Below are positions 9,082-18,165 of a stretch of 64,000 nucleotides of DNA, piece after piece (position 1 is the stretch's first letter; every line of letters begins with the position of its first letter). The DNA is from Azospirillum melinis (GTDB lineage Bacteria > Pseudomonadota > Alphaproteobacteria > Azospirillales > Azospirillaceae): contig NZ_WHOS01000014.1 in assembly GCF_013340935.1 (NCBI RefSeq), positions 83,501-147,500 on the forward strand, read 5' to 3'. Under the pieces are notes generated by a model. It did not search any database, was not told where the DNA came from, and saw nothing but the letters and a program-made list of their open reading frames with translations. A program made the position numbers and the translations under genes.

Positions 9082-11094
9082 ATGCGCGACAACGGACCGG
9101 TGACCGGGACAGAAATTCTTCTGAGCGACAACCAGCTTCTGGTCTCAAGAACGGACATCAATGGCCGGATTGTTTTTGTCAACAAGGCGTTCACGGACAT
9201 CAGCGGCTTTACCGAAGCGGAGCTGATCGGCGCTCCACACAACATCGCGCGTCACCCGCACATGCCGAAAGACGCGTTCGCAAATTTGTGGGCGACGATC
9301 AAAGAGGGGCGCCCCTGGGAAGGTCTGGTCAAGAACAGGGCCAAGAGCGGCGACCATTACTGGGTCAAGGCCAACGTCACCCCGGTCACCGAAGACGGCC
9401 GGATCACCGGCTTCATTTCCATCCGCTCCAAACCCGCGTGGGCCTCCGTTGAGGAGGCGGAGCGGGTTTACGCCCTGCTCAGGTCCGGCACTCCGCACGC
9501 GTATGCCCTGCTGGATGGCGACATCGTCAGGCACGGGATCGGGCCGACGATGACCCGATGGGCCAGGAGCATCACCGGCCGCCTGACCGCCACCTTCGTC
9601 CTGTTCATGCTCGTGATGGCTGGCCTGGGCCTGCCGCCCCTTTTCCATGCCGAACTCACCGAGGCGGTGACCCTTGGCTTGCTCGCATCCGGGACCCTGT
9701 TCGCGGTCGCTGCCGGCGGCCTCATCCTGAAGACGGTTCGCCGGCCTCTGTCCCTTGTCGAAGCCCATCTTGACGCCATCGCGCGCGGCGACCTGCGTGC
9801 CCATATCCCCAGTTCGGGCATTGCCGAATTCGGCCGCATCCGGTCGACGCTCAATGCGGTAAAGGCCAGGCTGGACTATGCCGGTCAGGAGCGGGGCGAA
9901 CGGCAGCGGCAAGCGGATGAAGACCGTGCCTCCGCGATGCTCGCCATGGCAGCGACGGTTGAACGCGAAGCAGGGCAGGCGGTGGAGGAGGTTGCCAGGC
10001 ATACCGGTGGCATGGCCGACGATGCCGACCGCATGGCCGCGGCGGCAGACCGGGTCAGCGACAACGCCCGCACGGTTTCCGCCGCCGCCGAACAGGCACT
10101 GACCAACGCGCAGACCGTGGCGTCGGCGACCGAAGAACTGGCGGCCTCGATCCGGGAGATTTCGGCCCAGATCGCCCACTCGAGCACCGTCACCCGCCGT
10201 GCCGTGACAGGGGGAACCCATACGCAGGAGACGATCACCTCACTCTCCAGCGCCGTCAATCGGATCGGCGACGTCGTGAAGCTCATCGACGACATCGCCA
10301 GCCAAACCAACCTCCTGGCGCTAAATGCCACCATCGAGGCGGCGAGAGCGGGGGAGGCGGGAAAGGGCTTTGCCGTCGTTGCCCAGGAGGTCAAGACCCT
10401 CGCCAACCAGACCGCCCGCTCGACCGAGGAGATCACGCGCCTCATTGCCGAGGTTCAGGCCGTGACCGGCGCGGCGGTGACTGCGGTGGAGCAGATCGGC
10501 AGCACGATCGGCGAGATCGATCAGGTCACCGGAGCGATCGCCGCGGCCATGGAGGAACAAGCCGCCGCCACCCAGGAGATCAGCCGCAACGTCGTCGAAA
10601 CCTCCCGCGCCGCCCAGGCGGTGTCCGCCAGCATCGCCACCGTATCGCAGGAGGCTGCCCAGACCGGTTCCCAGGCCGCCCAGGTCCGCCTCGGCTCGGA
10701 CGAGGTCGCGCATAGCATCGAGGCCCTGCGCAGAACGTTGGTGCGCGTCGTCCGGACATCGACAACCGAAGCGGATCGCCGGCGTAGCCCCCGTTATGCC
10801 ATCGATCACCCGGCCCAACTCGCGACGGCCCGAGGACCGCTGACGGTCCGCATTGCCGACCTGTCGATGGACGGAGCCAGACTGCTGACGCCCCGGCAGC
10901 ACGCATTGACACCCGGAGATACCGCTCGATTGGCACCGGACCGCATGTCCGCGACGGTCACCGTTACGGTGCAAGCGGTGAGCGACGGAGCGGTGCATGT
11001 CCGATTCGACAGACAAGAGGAAACCGTGCCCGGGCTCCTTGAGCAAATGGCTCACCGTGCCGGCCTCACTCCGCTTGTCCGGGCGGCGGAGTGA
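9082..11094 (+). CDS. Aer-like chemoreceptor: PAS - 2 TM - HAMP - MCP signalling domain - PilZ
   Basis: 670 aa. The N-terminal PAS domain (about 10-125) has the Aer-type ARHPHMP stretch used for FAD binding in energy taxis. Two close membrane helices (about 165-222) with almost no periplasmic loop follow, then HAMP (215-270), a long coiled-coil MCP domain (300-560) with hairpin tip [20 protein letters not shown] and [13 protein letters not shown], and a C-terminal PilZ domain (575-660). PilZ has both cyclic-di-GMP motifs: RRSPR (RxxxR) and DLSMDG ([DN]xSxxG). This architecture is known from Azospirillum Aer and Tlp1-type receptors, where cyclic-di-GMP tunes chemotaxis. AGGGA precedes the ATG closely. 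It stands alone, preceded by a 287-bp AT-richer promoter region. Probable role: redox or energy taxis with second-messenger input, via CheA/CheW at the pole. Confidence 0.93.
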   Translation: MRDNGPVTGTEILLSDNQLLVSRTDINGRIVFVNKAFTDISGFTEAELIGAPHNIARHPHMPKDAFANLWATIKEGRPWEGLVKNRAKSGDHYWVKANVTPVTEDGRITGFISIRSKPAWASVEEAERVYALLRSGTPHAYALLDGDIVRHGIGPTMTRWARSITGRLTATFVLFMLVMAGLGLPPLFHAELTEAVTLGLLASGTLFAVAAGGLILKTVRRPLSLVEAHLDAIARGDLRAHIPSSGIAEFGRIRSTLNAVKARLDYAGQERGERQRQADEDRASAMLAMAATVEREAGQAVEEVARHTGGMADDADRMAAAADRVSDNARTVSAAAEQALTNAQTVASATEELAASIREISAQIAHSSTVTRRAVTGGTHTQETITSLSSAVNRIGDVVKLIDDIASQTNLLALNATIEAARAGEAGKGFAVVAQEVKTLANQTARSTEEITRLIAEVQAVTGAAVTAVEQIGSTIGEIDQVTGAIAAAMEEQAAATQEISRNVVETSRAAQAVSASIATVSQEAAQTGSQAAQVRLGSDEVAHSIEALRRTLVRVVRTSTTEADRRRSPRYAIDHPAQLATARGPLTVRIADLSMDGARLLTPRQHALTPGDTARLAPDRMSATVTVTVQAVSDGAVHVRFDRQEETVPGLLEQMAHRAGLTPLVRAAE

Positions 11095-11140
11095 GGAAAT
11101 CTGCCGGGGATGAGGCTTGTCTTCATCCCCAGCATGATCC

Positions 11141-11413
11141 TTATACGGCCGGAAAGGGCATCTGACAGGCGAGAACGAGCTTGTTGGGTGGACTGACCTC
11201 CATCACCATTGCCCCGGCGGCGACGGCAGCCTCGATGTCGTTCGCCGTCATCCCAGCGGTATCCCCGAGCCAGATCGGACCGTCGGGGAGCAGGACGACC
11301 AGACATCCCACTTTGCGATGGGTGTCAAAATCCGCCTCAACCGGGTATTTCTGCCCCACCTGATACAGAGAAAATCCATCCTTGCTGCAGGTGCAGTGAA
11401 CGAACGAATGCAT
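11141..11413 (-). CDS. Small conserved-looking hypothetical protein
   Basis: 90 aa, acidic to neutral, no signal peptide or membrane helix. The composition is natural and codon use matches neighbours. It carries two cysteines near the start (CTCSK) and a GxKYPV motif reminiscent of small beta-barrel KOW/SH3-like folds, but I do not recognise a family. It converges on the chemoreceptor gene, ending 46 bp from it. A single-gene unit; its upstream region is AT-rich. Confidence 0.5.
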   Translation of the reverse strand: MHSFVHCTCSKDGFSLYQVGQKYPVEADFDTHRKVGCLVVLLPDGPIWLGDTAGMTANDIEAAVAAGAMVMEVSPPNKLVLACQMPFPAV

Positions 11414-11715
11414 GGATCACGATTTCCCTGACGTGAGAATAATAAAACCTCGGGTTTGTCCTGACGAAATTACAAATGAAATTCCAATTTATCTCACTCC
11501 TTTTTAGAGGGGAAAGCAAAAAGAAAGCGTTATAGTATGAGAAATTTTCATGGTATCCATGAGACGCTATTGGCGCATAGACCAGAAATCTTAAGCATTG
11601 GACGTCTGCATCGTTTGGGCTCGACAGTCATCGTTGCACATGAACACCTGTGGTCCGCTCAGGTCTCCCAGGATGGATGCGGCAGCAACACTCTGTTCAA
11701 ACATTTTACCAAAAC
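11414..11715. other. AT-richer gap without a confident gene
   Basis: A 64-codon open frame (11537-11731) lies here but has no family resemblance and runs into the transposase relic, so it is not called. The stretch probably holds the promoter of the small gene to the left. Confidence 0.4.
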
Positions 11716-11997
11716 AAAGGCAAGCCGTTGAGGTCATCGTAGCTCTTCACCCGCAGCCGGCGCGAAGACACGCTCGCAGACCAAGCCGACCCGGTTCTCG
11801 ACCTCCCCCTGTTCCCAGCCCCAAGCCGGGCTGCAGGCGACCGGATCGACCGGTTGGTGGTTGCACATCTGCGGGAAGTGCCGGTTGTGGACGCGCTCCT
11901 TGCCGGTGATCCTCGTATCGACGGCCGTTTTCATGGTGTCACAGATGCACCGCCTACTCGAACACCACCCCCTGACTTTCGCGCGGGTGGGCCCATA
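11716..11997 (-). pseudogene. IS21-type istA relic, downstream (3') part
   Basis: The DNA aligns by eye with about 15002-15323 of the intact istA in this window. Translated on the minus strand it keeps recognisable blocks: MKTAVDT, GKERV, NRHFPQMC, DPVACSPA and VENRVGL. Many substitutions and frame losses show it is an old copy, not a recent duplicate. It stops abruptly at CCCATA (11992-11997), exactly where the cassette at 11998 begins; the missing upstream part resumes after the same CCCATA at 18166. Confidence 0.85.
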
Positions 11998-12017
11998 GGG
12001 GTCACTACACGAAAGTG
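11998..12017 (+). repeat. Left terminal inverted repeat of the cassette
   Basis: 19 of 20 bases match the inverse of 18146-18165. Directly bordered by one copy of the CCCATA target duplication. Confidence 0.85.
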
Positions 12018-12091
12018 CGCAGATTGTCCGGGATGTGGGAATGGAGCATGACCGGAGGGCGATTATGGAACATGGGGAAATGCAACCGCGC

Positions 12092-12277
12092 TCAGCGTCG
12101 GTCGCCGTCCGCCCCCTGTCGCGACGCCCACCACGCCCGCACCACCCGCAGCCGCTGCGCCGCCGCCTCGCTGTCATGGCGCGCTAGGCGCGCGTAGGCG
12201 TCCGCCACCGCCTCGGCAGCCCGCCGCACCCGCTCCTGCGCCGCCCGGAGCTGCTCGTCGTCAGGGAAATCGTCCAT
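12092..12277 (-). CDS. Small charged hypothetical protein in the cassette
   Basis: 61 aa, rich in Ala, Arg, Glu and Asp, predicted almost entirely helical (residues 7-50 form an amphipathic helix). No recognised family. The ATG lies inside the left arm of a perfect 15-bp inverted repeat (12277-12317), which could hold the start codon in a hairpin. It follows the receiver gene on the same strand by about 105 bp and may be cotranscribed with it. Confidence 0.4.
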   Translation of the reverse strand: MDDFPDDEQLRAAQERVRRAAEAVADAYARLARHDSEAAAQRLRVVRAWWASRQGADGDRR

Positions 12278-12317
12278 GCCTCGTTAACAGGACAGGCCAT
12301 GCCCTGTTAACGAGGCA
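12277..12317. repeat. Perfect 15-bp inverted repeat with 11-nt loop
   Basis: TGCCTCGTTAACAGG (12277-12291) is exactly complementary to 12303-12317. Transcribed leftward it would form a stable hairpin just after the receiver gene and covering the start codon of the 61-aa gene. With no T tract, either a terminator-like stem, an attenuator, or a protein operator centred on GTTAAC is possible. Confidence 0.6.
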
Positions 12318-12381
12318 CCTCCTTGTCCGTCGGCATCCTGCGGGGCGTGCCCGGTCGCAGATGCCGATTTTCCCCCTTTGC

Positions 12382-12759
12382 TCAGGAGGCTAGCCCTCTC
12401 CGGTCGGACAGCAGGGCGGTGATCACCGGGACCAGCGCGGACAAAGAATAAGGCTTGCGCAGAACCACCAAGCGTCCTGGCTCTTCGTCCGGAATATGTT
12501 CGCTGAACCCGGTGGTGACGACGATCGGCAGCTCGGGACGCCGCTGCCGGAGGATCCGGATCAGCGCCTCGCCGTTCATCACTGGCATGCGCATGTCGGT
12601 GAGCAGGAGGTCGGCCGGATCGGCAGCGTCAGCCTCGACGGCTTGCAGTCCGTTGTGTGTGGTGGTGACCCGAAACCCTTCGGACTCCAGAACTTCGGAC
12701 ACCACCATCGCGACCAAATCCTCGTCCTCGGCGAGTAGAACGTGAGGGGAATAGAGCAT
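12382..12759 (-). CDS. Stand-alone response-regulator receiver domain carried by the cassette
   Basis: 125 aa, one CheY-like receiver only. Acidic residues in LLAEDEDL, acceptor Asp55 in LLLTDMRMPVMNG, Thr in VVTTGF and Lys in VLRKPYS complete the active site, so it should be phosphorylatable. It resembles the receivers attached to PAS hybrid kinases more than CheY. No kinase lies within the cassette, so partners are probably encoded elsewhere, possibly the hybrid kinases in this window (inference). It is transcribed away from the divergent small gene at 13150 across a 390-bp shared upstream region. Confidence 0.88.
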   Translation of the reverse strand: MLYSPHVLLAEDEDLVAMVVSEVLESEGFRVTTTHNGLQAVEADAADPADLLLTDMRMPVMNGEALIRILRQRRPELPIVVTTGFSEHIPDEEPGRLVVLRKPYSLSALVPVITALLSDRRGLAS

Positions 12760-13149
12760 GAATCACGCAAAAGTGAAATTCCATTAACGTAACAATATCT
12801 AAGTAAGTGCGCGGCCAGCAACAGAAAACGCTTTCCACATTCAGTAACAAAACGATGGCATCGCCTAATATATACATACCTGAGGCGTAACAGTTGTACC
12901 CGATCCCTCAAGAAGGGAATTGCCCCATACGCCTTTGGCCGTCCGATGGGGGCGCTCGAACACGTCGGCTGAGATAGCGGGGTCCAGCGATTGTAGACCA
13001 TGCAGGAGTGCCGCCACGCACTGCAGCGCGACGTGACCGCTAAAAGCCCCACCCACCGGAAAACCGCCCGGCCTTATCCTACGTATATGACACACATTGC
13101 GAACGCGGCGAACCTCCGACCACATTGCCTGTCCGAGCGACACGCCATC
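12760..13149. other. Divergent intergenic region, no gene
   Basis: 390 bp between the leftward receiver gene and the rightward split gene. The part next to the receiver is AT-richer and likely holds its promoter. No convincing coding frame. Confidence 0.4.
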
Positions 13150-13411
13150 ATGGATCCCGACAAATCGACCCCCGACCCTGGATCCGATACCCTCCAGACC
13201 CGCACCCGCAACCCTCCCGGCGGCGAGCTTCAGGCAACGCCTCTGCTCAACCGCCTCCTTGCTGACGCCCTCGACGCCGAGCGCCACATCATGGCGTTGC
13301 TCAAAATCATCCTCGCCGACACCACGGTCCAGGGCGTGTTTCCGAGCGCGGACGCCAGAGCGATCCACCGTACACTTGCTAGCCATGCCGCGGAGGTGAA
13401 CGGCCCCACCT
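13150..13411 (+). pseudogene. Small gene split by the IS21-family insertion (5' part)
   Basis: Starting at ATG 13150 the frame encodes MDPDKSTPDPG and a helix with LLNRLLADALDAERHIMALLK, then hits the IS at 13412. Joining 13411 to 17666 (dropping one copy of the 7-bp CCCACCT duplication) restores an open frame of 107 codons ending at TGA 17725-17727, overlapping the ATG of the next gene in an ATGA. In its present state it reads about 18 codons of IS sequence and stops at 13467. No family recognised; the ribosome binding site is weak. Confidence 0.65.
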
Positions 13412-13589
13412 TGTCAATCGGCTTGAGATTGGGACCCTGGATCGGCGCGGAAAAGGGACCCCGTTGAGCTGGTGAGGACTTGTCGCCCAGGTCGTCCATG
13501 GAGGGGACCCGCGCGTGCCGCGCAGTGCCCTCATCTGCGACGGAGCGGCACGCGCGGGGAGGCGCTGTGGGCGACCTGGGCGACCCAGG

Positions 13590-14318
13590 TCAGGCGCGGT
13601 TTTTGAAGCGCCAGCTTTCGTTGCCGGTCTCGAGGATCTCGCAGTGGTGGGTAAGCCGGTCGAGCAAGGCGGTGGTCATCTTGGCGTCACCGAAGACGGA
13701 CGGCCATTCCCCGAACGCCAAGTTGGTGGTGACGATCACGGAGCTGCGCTCGTAAAGCCGGCTGATCAGATGGAACAGCAGCTGACCGCCGGACTGGGCG
13801 AAGGGCAGGTAACCGAGTTCGTCGAGGACGATGAAATCCATCCGCGCGAGATAATCGGCCAGGCGCCCCTGCCGGCCGGCCCTGGTTTCAGCCTCCAACC
13901 GGTTGACGAGATCGACGACGTTGAAGAAGCGTCCCCGGGAACCGGCCCGGATGCAAGCCCGGGCGATCGCGATGGCGAGATGGGTCTTGCCGGTCCCGGT
14001 GCCGCCGACCAGCACGACGTTGCGCTGCTGGGCCAGGAAGGCGCCGCCGGCGAGATCGCGCACCAGGGTTTCGTTGACCGGCGTGTCGTCGAAGGCGAAA
14101 TCGTCGATGTCCCTGGCGAGCGGCAGCTTGGCGATGGTGATCTGGTACTTTATCGAGCGCGCCTGCTTCTCGGAGATCTCGGCGGTGAGCAGGTCGCCGA
14201 CGACCCGCTGCGGCTCGTGCTGGCGCTTAACGGCGGTGGCAATGAGTTCATCGTAGGCGGCCTTCATGCCGTAGAGCTTGAGTTCGCTCATGGTGGCCAG
14301 GATCTCGGCACGCTCCAT
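13590..14318 (-). CDS. istB: IS21-family helper ATPase IstB
   Basis: 242 aa, the usual IstB length. An N-terminal helical region ([15 protein letters not shown]) is followed by a DnaC-like AAA+ core: Walker [12 protein letters not shown], Walker [13 protein letters not shown], sensor-1 VIVTTNL, and the C-terminal arginine-rich end. IstB loads on DNA and activates the transposase IstA for target capture. Its ATG overlaps the istA stop codon (TGATG), so translation is coupled. No frame disruption seen; probably functional. Confidence 0.93.
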   Translation of the reverse strand: MERAEILATMSELKLYGMKAAYDELIATAVKRQHEPQRVVGDLLTAEISEKQARSIKYQITIAKLPLARDIDDFAFDDTPVNETLVRDLAGGAFLAQQRNVVLVGGTGTGKTHLAIAIARACIRAGSRGRFFNVVDLVNRLEAETRAGRQGRLADYLARMDFIVLDELGYLPFAQSGGQLLFHLISRLYERSSVIVTTNLAFGEWPSVFGDAKMTTALLDRLTHHCEILETGNESWRFKNRA

Positions 14319-15844
14319 CACAGGGGTCTCCTCAGGCTGTCGTAGCGGGCGCAATCGGCGGCCGGCTCGTGCCGGAGCCGCAGGGCATCGGAGGTCATGA
14401 TCGTGATCGGCGCCGCCGGTTCCCGGCGCCGCGCGAGGATATTGAGGATGACGGCGGCGGAATGAACGCCCTCGCGCAAGGCCTCGGCGCAGGCCGCCTC
14501 GACGGCTGGCAGTCCGTCGCTCAGCACGGCGCCGAGAATGTCCACCATCTGCCGGTCGCCGTCCTCGACGGCGGCGAGTTTGCGCCGGACGCGTTCCAGA
14601 CCGGCCGGCAGGACCCAATCCTTGAACGGTGCCCCATTGCGCAAGGCCCCCGGTTTGCGCGCCAGGACCGGGACATAGTGCCAGGGATCGAACACCGTTC
14701 TGTCGCGCCCGAAGCACCGGGCGTGTTCACCGACGATCCGTCCATCCTGGCGCAGTTCGATCCGCTCGGCATAGGCGCGGATTTCCACCAGACGGCCCAC
14801 CGCGCCGGCCACGACCGAATACTTGTTGTTGTCGAAGCGCACCAGACAGGTCTTGGACACCGAAGCCGGTACGGCATGGAAGCCGTCGAAGCGCCCGGCA
14901 TAAGGAACCAAGCTCGGCCGCTCTGTCTCGAACATCTCCCAGACCGTCCGCTCCCGCATTTCAGGATGGCGATATGCCTTGGCGTGGGCGACGCAGCGGT
15001 CCAGGAGCAAGCCGTTGAGTTCGTCGTAGCTCTTCACCCGCAGCCGGGGGGTGAAGAAGCGCTCGCGGACCAAGCCGACCTGGTTCTCGACCTGTCCCTT
15101 TTCCCAGCCCGATGCCGGGGTGCAGGCGACCGGATCGACCAGATAGTGGCTGCACATCTGCAGGAAGCGCCGGTTGTAGACACGCTCTTTGCCGGCGAAG
15201 ATCGTGTCGACCGCCGTCTTCATGTTGTCGTAAATGCCCCGCGTACAGGCTCCCTTGAAGAAGGCAAAGGCCCGGTCGTGGGCGTCGAACACCATCTCCT
15301 GGCTTTCGCGCGGATAGGCCCGTACGAACAGCATCCGGCTGTGGCACAGGCGGACATGGGCCACCTTCACCGTGACCGTCGTTCCGTTGATCAGGACAAC
15401 CTCATGGCTCCAGTCGAACTGGTAGGCCTCGCCTGGCGCAAAGCTCAACGGCACGTAGGCTTGGGCGACGGAGGGGCCCTGCTCCTGCCGCCAAACCCGG
15501 GCATAACGACGGACAGCGTCGTAGCCGCCTTCATAGCCGCGGGACCGTAACGTTTCGAACAGCCGGACCAGCGTCAGGCGCTCGCGTGATGCTTTCCCCT
15601 CGTTGGCCAGCAACAGAGCATCCAGCTCTTCACGCCAGGGGCCGATCTTCGGCAAAGGCTGGTTCGTGCGCGTGTAGCAGAACTCCGTGGCCTCCGACCG
15701 GATCACCTTCCGCACGACCTTCCGGGAAAGCCCGAACTCCCGGCAGATCACCTTGATCGGCTTCTGCTGCACGAAGTAGGCACGACGGATCTTCGCGATC
15801 GTTTCCACAATCAGCATCCCTCGACAGGCCTCCATGTCCTCCAT
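14318..15844 (-). CDS. istA: IS21-family transposase IstA
   Basis: 508 aa. An N-terminal HTH ([19 protein letters not shown]) leads into an rve integrase core with the DDE triad visible as D in YQFDWSHE, D in [11 protein letters not shown] and E in [10 protein letters not shown], then a beta-rich C-terminal domain. It cuts and joins IS ends together with IstB. The start could be the first ATG or the internal MEACRG or [10 protein letters not shown] methionine; the latter is the common IstA beginning. The element flanks are intact even though the right terminal repeat is now split by another IS, which may have immobilised this copy. Confidence 0.93.
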   Translation of the reverse strand: MEDMEACRGMLIVETIAKIRRAYFVQQKPIKVICREFGLSRKVVRKVIRSEATEFCYTRTNQPLPKIGPWREELDALLLANEGKASRERLTLVRLFETLRSRGYEGGYDAVRRYARVWRQEQGPSVAQAYVPLSFAPGEAYQFDWSHEVVLINGTTVTVKVAHVRLCHSRMLFVRAYPRESQEMVFDAHDRAFAFFKGACTRGIYDNMKTAVDTIFAGKERVYNRRFLQMCSHYLVDPVACTPASGWEKGQVENQVGLVRERFFTPRLRVKSYDELNGLLLDRCVAHAKAYRHPEMRERTVWEMFETERPSLVPYAGRFDGFHAVPASVSKTCLVRFDNNKYSVVAGAVGRLVEIRAYAERIELRQDGRIVGEHARCFGRDRTVFDPWHYVPVLARKPGALRNGAPFKDWVLPAGLERVRRKLAAVEDGDRQMVDILGAVLSDGLPAVEAACAEALREGVHSAAVILNILARRREPAAPITIMTSDALRLRHEPAADCARYDSLRRPL

Positions 15845-15919
15845 GGCGGCCAGTGTGGACCCAAAGCATCGGGGGTCCCGTTTGGATGCCGATCACCCCC
15901 TATACGGGGTCCTTATTCC

Positions 15920-17637
15920 GGTTCATCCGCGCATTCGGTGCTGAGGTGGCATAGGCCGCAGTAATGGCTGGCGTGGCAGTCGTCAGGCGGTGCACAAGAC
16001 GCGCTGGCGGAGCAGATCGAACTTGGCGCGGCCGAACATCTGCCGCTTGATGAGCTTCAGGCGGTTGATCTGCCCTTCGACCGGGCCATTGCTCCAGGGC
16101 TCCTGGAGAGCCGCTTGCAACGCGTCGAGATCGGCGGCCAGACCTTGAGCGAAGTTGCGCAGCGCTGTCGCGGAGGCCGCCTCCAGCCACGCGGCGAGGG
16201 ACCTCGCGCTCTGCCGGCGGAGGAGTTTGCCAAAGTCGTTGATGAGGTCTGCCACCTCACGGATGCTTGGCGCGATCGCCCGCACGGTGTCGACGAACCG
16301 GCGGTCGGCAGGGCTCAGCGTGGTCGGGTCACTCGTCAGCAGGCGGGCCGCGCGACGGCTGGATGGCACCCGCCACAACGGCAGGGGAGCATCAGGTCGC
16401 TCAGACTCGGCCATTCGCCGCCGTTTGGCCCAGCGGCGCACGATGTCATAGCCGCCCTCGAACCCCTGCTTGACGAGGGCGCGCCAGATGGCGGCGGCGT
16501 TGCGCCGTTCACTGCGCCATGCGGCCTTGGCGAAGGACGTGTAGCGATCCAGCAGGCTCGGCCCCGGAGACCGTCGATATGGAGCGGCTTCGCCGGCACG
16601 AAGCCACCGGCGCACCGCGTTGCGGGCTACCCCGGTCCGGCGGACGATCTCCTTGATCGGGAGCCCCTGCGCGTGCAACTGCGCGACCATGCGGTAGCGC
16701 ACCTGCCGCCGGGCGCCGGCATTGCTGGGCGACGGTTTCATGGCGTCCAGTGGGAAGGCGCATGCGGACGGGCGAACACCGGAGCCGCACAGCCGTGCAG
16801 CTTCGCGCAGTTCAGCGTGGTGGCGGTCCAGGAAGGAGCGCAGGGCGTCCGACGCGTTGACGAGCAGGTGCCACCGATCCGCCACCTGCACGGCGCACGG
16901 CGCGCCGGTGCGGATGGCTTCGGCGTAGGGGCCGGATCGATCACGGCTGACCAGCGCGACGGTCGGGTGTCGCTTCAGCCACCCGCGCAGAGGAGCGGCG
17001 GAGCGATCCGGCAGCAGGTCGATCACCCGGCCGCGTTCCAGATCGCACACGATGGTTCCGTAGCGCCGGCTGCGGCGCCATGCCCAGTCGTCGACACCAA
17101 TCACCCGCGGAGGCGGACACGGTGGTGGCGGCAGTTTGCGGATGAGGCGCAGGATGGTATCGCCGCTCACCGGCATGGCCAGCTTCGACGCCAACCGCGC
17201 CCCCGGCTCGCCGCCCAGCACCAGGCCGATCTGAGCTTGAGCCAACGCCAGCCGCCCCGTCCGCCGCTCCTTGCGGGCAATCTCGGGCAGGCGCTCGGCA
17301 AAGATGCGCGATCCGCAGTGCCGGCAACGGAAGCGACGAACCTGAACCCGCAGAACGATCTGGCGTCCCTGCCACGGCAAGTCAGCGATGGTGCGCCAAT
17401 AGTGGCTGTGAACGTGGTCCGATCCCGTTCCGCAGGTCGGACAGGTTGCCACCGTTCCAATCGTTCGGGCGGTGATGACGATGCGATCCTGCTCGATCAT
17501 AACCGCCGTCGCCTGAAGGCCGGCCGGCACCAGCGGCAGGGCGCAATCCGAGATCTGCATCATGTGAATCTCCCCGCTTCACATGTGCATCAACAGCTAC
17601 GAGCCGTCCGTCTCAGCACCGAAAGCACGGAAGAACC
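15920..17637 (-). mobile_element. ISL3-family insertion sequence with 8-bp target duplication
   Basis: 1718 bp. The ends are imperfect inverted repeats sharing GGTTC, TCCG and TTCGGTGCTGAG. The target duplication CTTATTCC is perfect on both sides (15912-15919 and 17638-17645); 8 bp is the ISL3 hallmark. It landed in the right terminal repeat of the IS21-family element, separating the outer 13 bp from the rest. Contains one transposase gene. Confidence 0.93.
15983..17563 (-). CDS. ISL3-family transposase
   Basis: 526 aa. An N-terminal zinc-finger region (CPTCG and CRHCGSRIF pairs) precedes the DDE domain: GVDDWAWRR, RDRSGPYAEA and VADRWHLLVN hold the aspartates, and the catalytic Glu is in GPVEGQINRLKLIKRQMFGR near the end. 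A helix-turn-helix segment (IKEIVRRTGVARNAVRRWL, about 300-320) sits in an insertion within the catalytic domain, a common variant in this family. The frame is complete and the element boundaries are perfect, so it is probably active or recently active. Confidence 0.94.
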   Translation of the reverse strand: MMQISDCALPLVPAGLQATAVMIEQDRIVITARTIGTVATCPTCGTGSDHVHSHYWRTIADLPWQGRQIVLRVQVRRFRCRHCGSRIFAERLPEIARKERRTGRLALAQAQIGLVLGGEPGARLASKLAMPVSGDTILRLIRKLPPPPCPPPRVIGVDDWAWRRSRRYGTIVCDLERGRVIDLLPDRSAAPLRGWLKRHPTVALVSRDRSGPYAEAIRTGAPCAVQVADRWHLLVNASDALRSFLDRHHAELREAARLCGSGVRPSACAFPLDAMKPSPSNAGARRQVRYRMVAQLHAQGLPIKEIVRRTGVARNAVRRWLRAGEAAPYRRSPGPSLLDRYTSFAKAAWRSERRNAAAIWRALVKQGFEGGYDIVRRWAKRRRMAESERPDAPLPLWRVPSSRRAARLLTSDPTTLSPADRRFVDTVRAIAPSIREVADLINDFGKLLRRQSARSLAAWLEAASATALRNFAQGLAADLDALQAALQEPWSNGPVEGQINRLKLIKRQMFGRAKFDLLRQRVLCTA

Positions 17638-17723
17638 CTTATTCCATGCCGATTCACACCCACCTGCCGCTTTCCGAACTGTGACTGTTCCCCCATGACC
17701 TGCCGGGCCGCCCAGCATCCAGC

Positions 17724-17984
17724 ATGACCGATCATCTTGCCGACGACATCGACGAGTTCATGGCCGATCTCCGCGCCTGGACGTCAAGCACCCAGCGCTT
17801 CGCCCAAAAAATCCATGCCCTGTCCCAGCTGCAGCGCTCACGCCCCGCGGAACTGCGAATCGAAGCGGAGGAAGCTGTCCAGCGGATCCAAAGCAGACGC
17901 TACACGGAGCAGGACGTGCGGGATCTGGTTGAGGCCCTCCGCCGGCAGAGGGCGGGATCCTCATCCCATCACGGTGACGGCTAA
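17724..17984 (+). CDS. Small hypothetical protein in the cassette, coupled to the split gene
   Basis: 86 aa, acidic N-terminus (MTDHLADDIDEFMADL), helical throughout, ending in a Gly/Ser/His tail. Not recognised. Before the IS insertion its ATG overlapped the upstream stop as ATGA, so it was translationally coupled to the small gene now broken at 13411. The insertion separates it from its original promoter, so expression may be lost or depend on the IS. Confidence 0.5.
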   Translation: MTDHLADDIDEFMADLRAWTSSTQRFAQKIHALSQLQRSRPAELRIEAEEAVQRIQSRRYTEQDVRDLVEALRRQRAGSSSHHGDG

Positions 17985-18145
17985 CGCTGGTCCCTATACG
18001 CTTCCCGTCGGGCCTCCAGCCATGGCTGTATCTCCCTGCATCGCTCCCGCGCCGCCACCGTCACGTTCTCACACCGCTCCGATACTGGACTTGTGAACCG
18101 CCTCCTAACCGAGACGGCGATCCCAAAATGCGCAAAGTCGAGAAT

Positions 18146-18165
18146 CACTCTCGTGTAGTGACCCC
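18146..18165 (-). repeat. Right terminal inverted repeat of the cassette
   Basis: Inverted copy of 11998-12017 with one mismatch, followed directly by the second CCCATA copy (18166-18171) and the remainder of the istA relic. Confidence 0.85.

Larger units (their letters stand above)
13412..17658 (-). mobile_element. IS21-family insertion sequence, itself split by an ISL3-family IS
   Basis: Left end starts TGTCAATCGGC (13412). The right end, reconstructed across the nested IS (15907-15919 joined to 17646-17658), ends GCCGATTCACA. The two 26-bp terminal repeats align without gaps, both with GGGTCC inside and GCCGATT outside; a further related copy lies just inside the right end (to 15895), as is usual for IS21. 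A 7-bp target duplication, CCCACCT, flanks the element (13405-13411 and 17659-17665). Net length without the nested IS is about 2.5 kb, normal for the family. It carries intact-looking istA and istB. Confidence 0.9.
11998..18165. mobile_element. Transposase-less cassette with 20-bp inverted repeats, interrupted by nested ISs
   Basis: The left end is GGGGTCACTACACGAAAGTG (11998-12017). The right end (18146-18165) is its inverted copy with one mismatch. The 6-bp sequence CCCATA immediately precedes the left end (11992-11997) and immediately follows the right end (18166-18171), and the two flanks join into one continuous istA relic, so this unit inserted as a single event. Removing the IS21/ISL3 nest and one 7-bp duplicate leaves about 1.9 kb with a response regulator and three small genes. 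No transposase is visible inside, so it was presumably moved in trans. The GGGG ends recall Tn3-type termini, but the length and interior do not settle a family. Confidence 0.8.

Noticed and set aside
11537..11731. 64-codon rightward frame before the istA relic
   Set aside because: No ribosome binding site or protein pattern, and its end lies in relic DNA.
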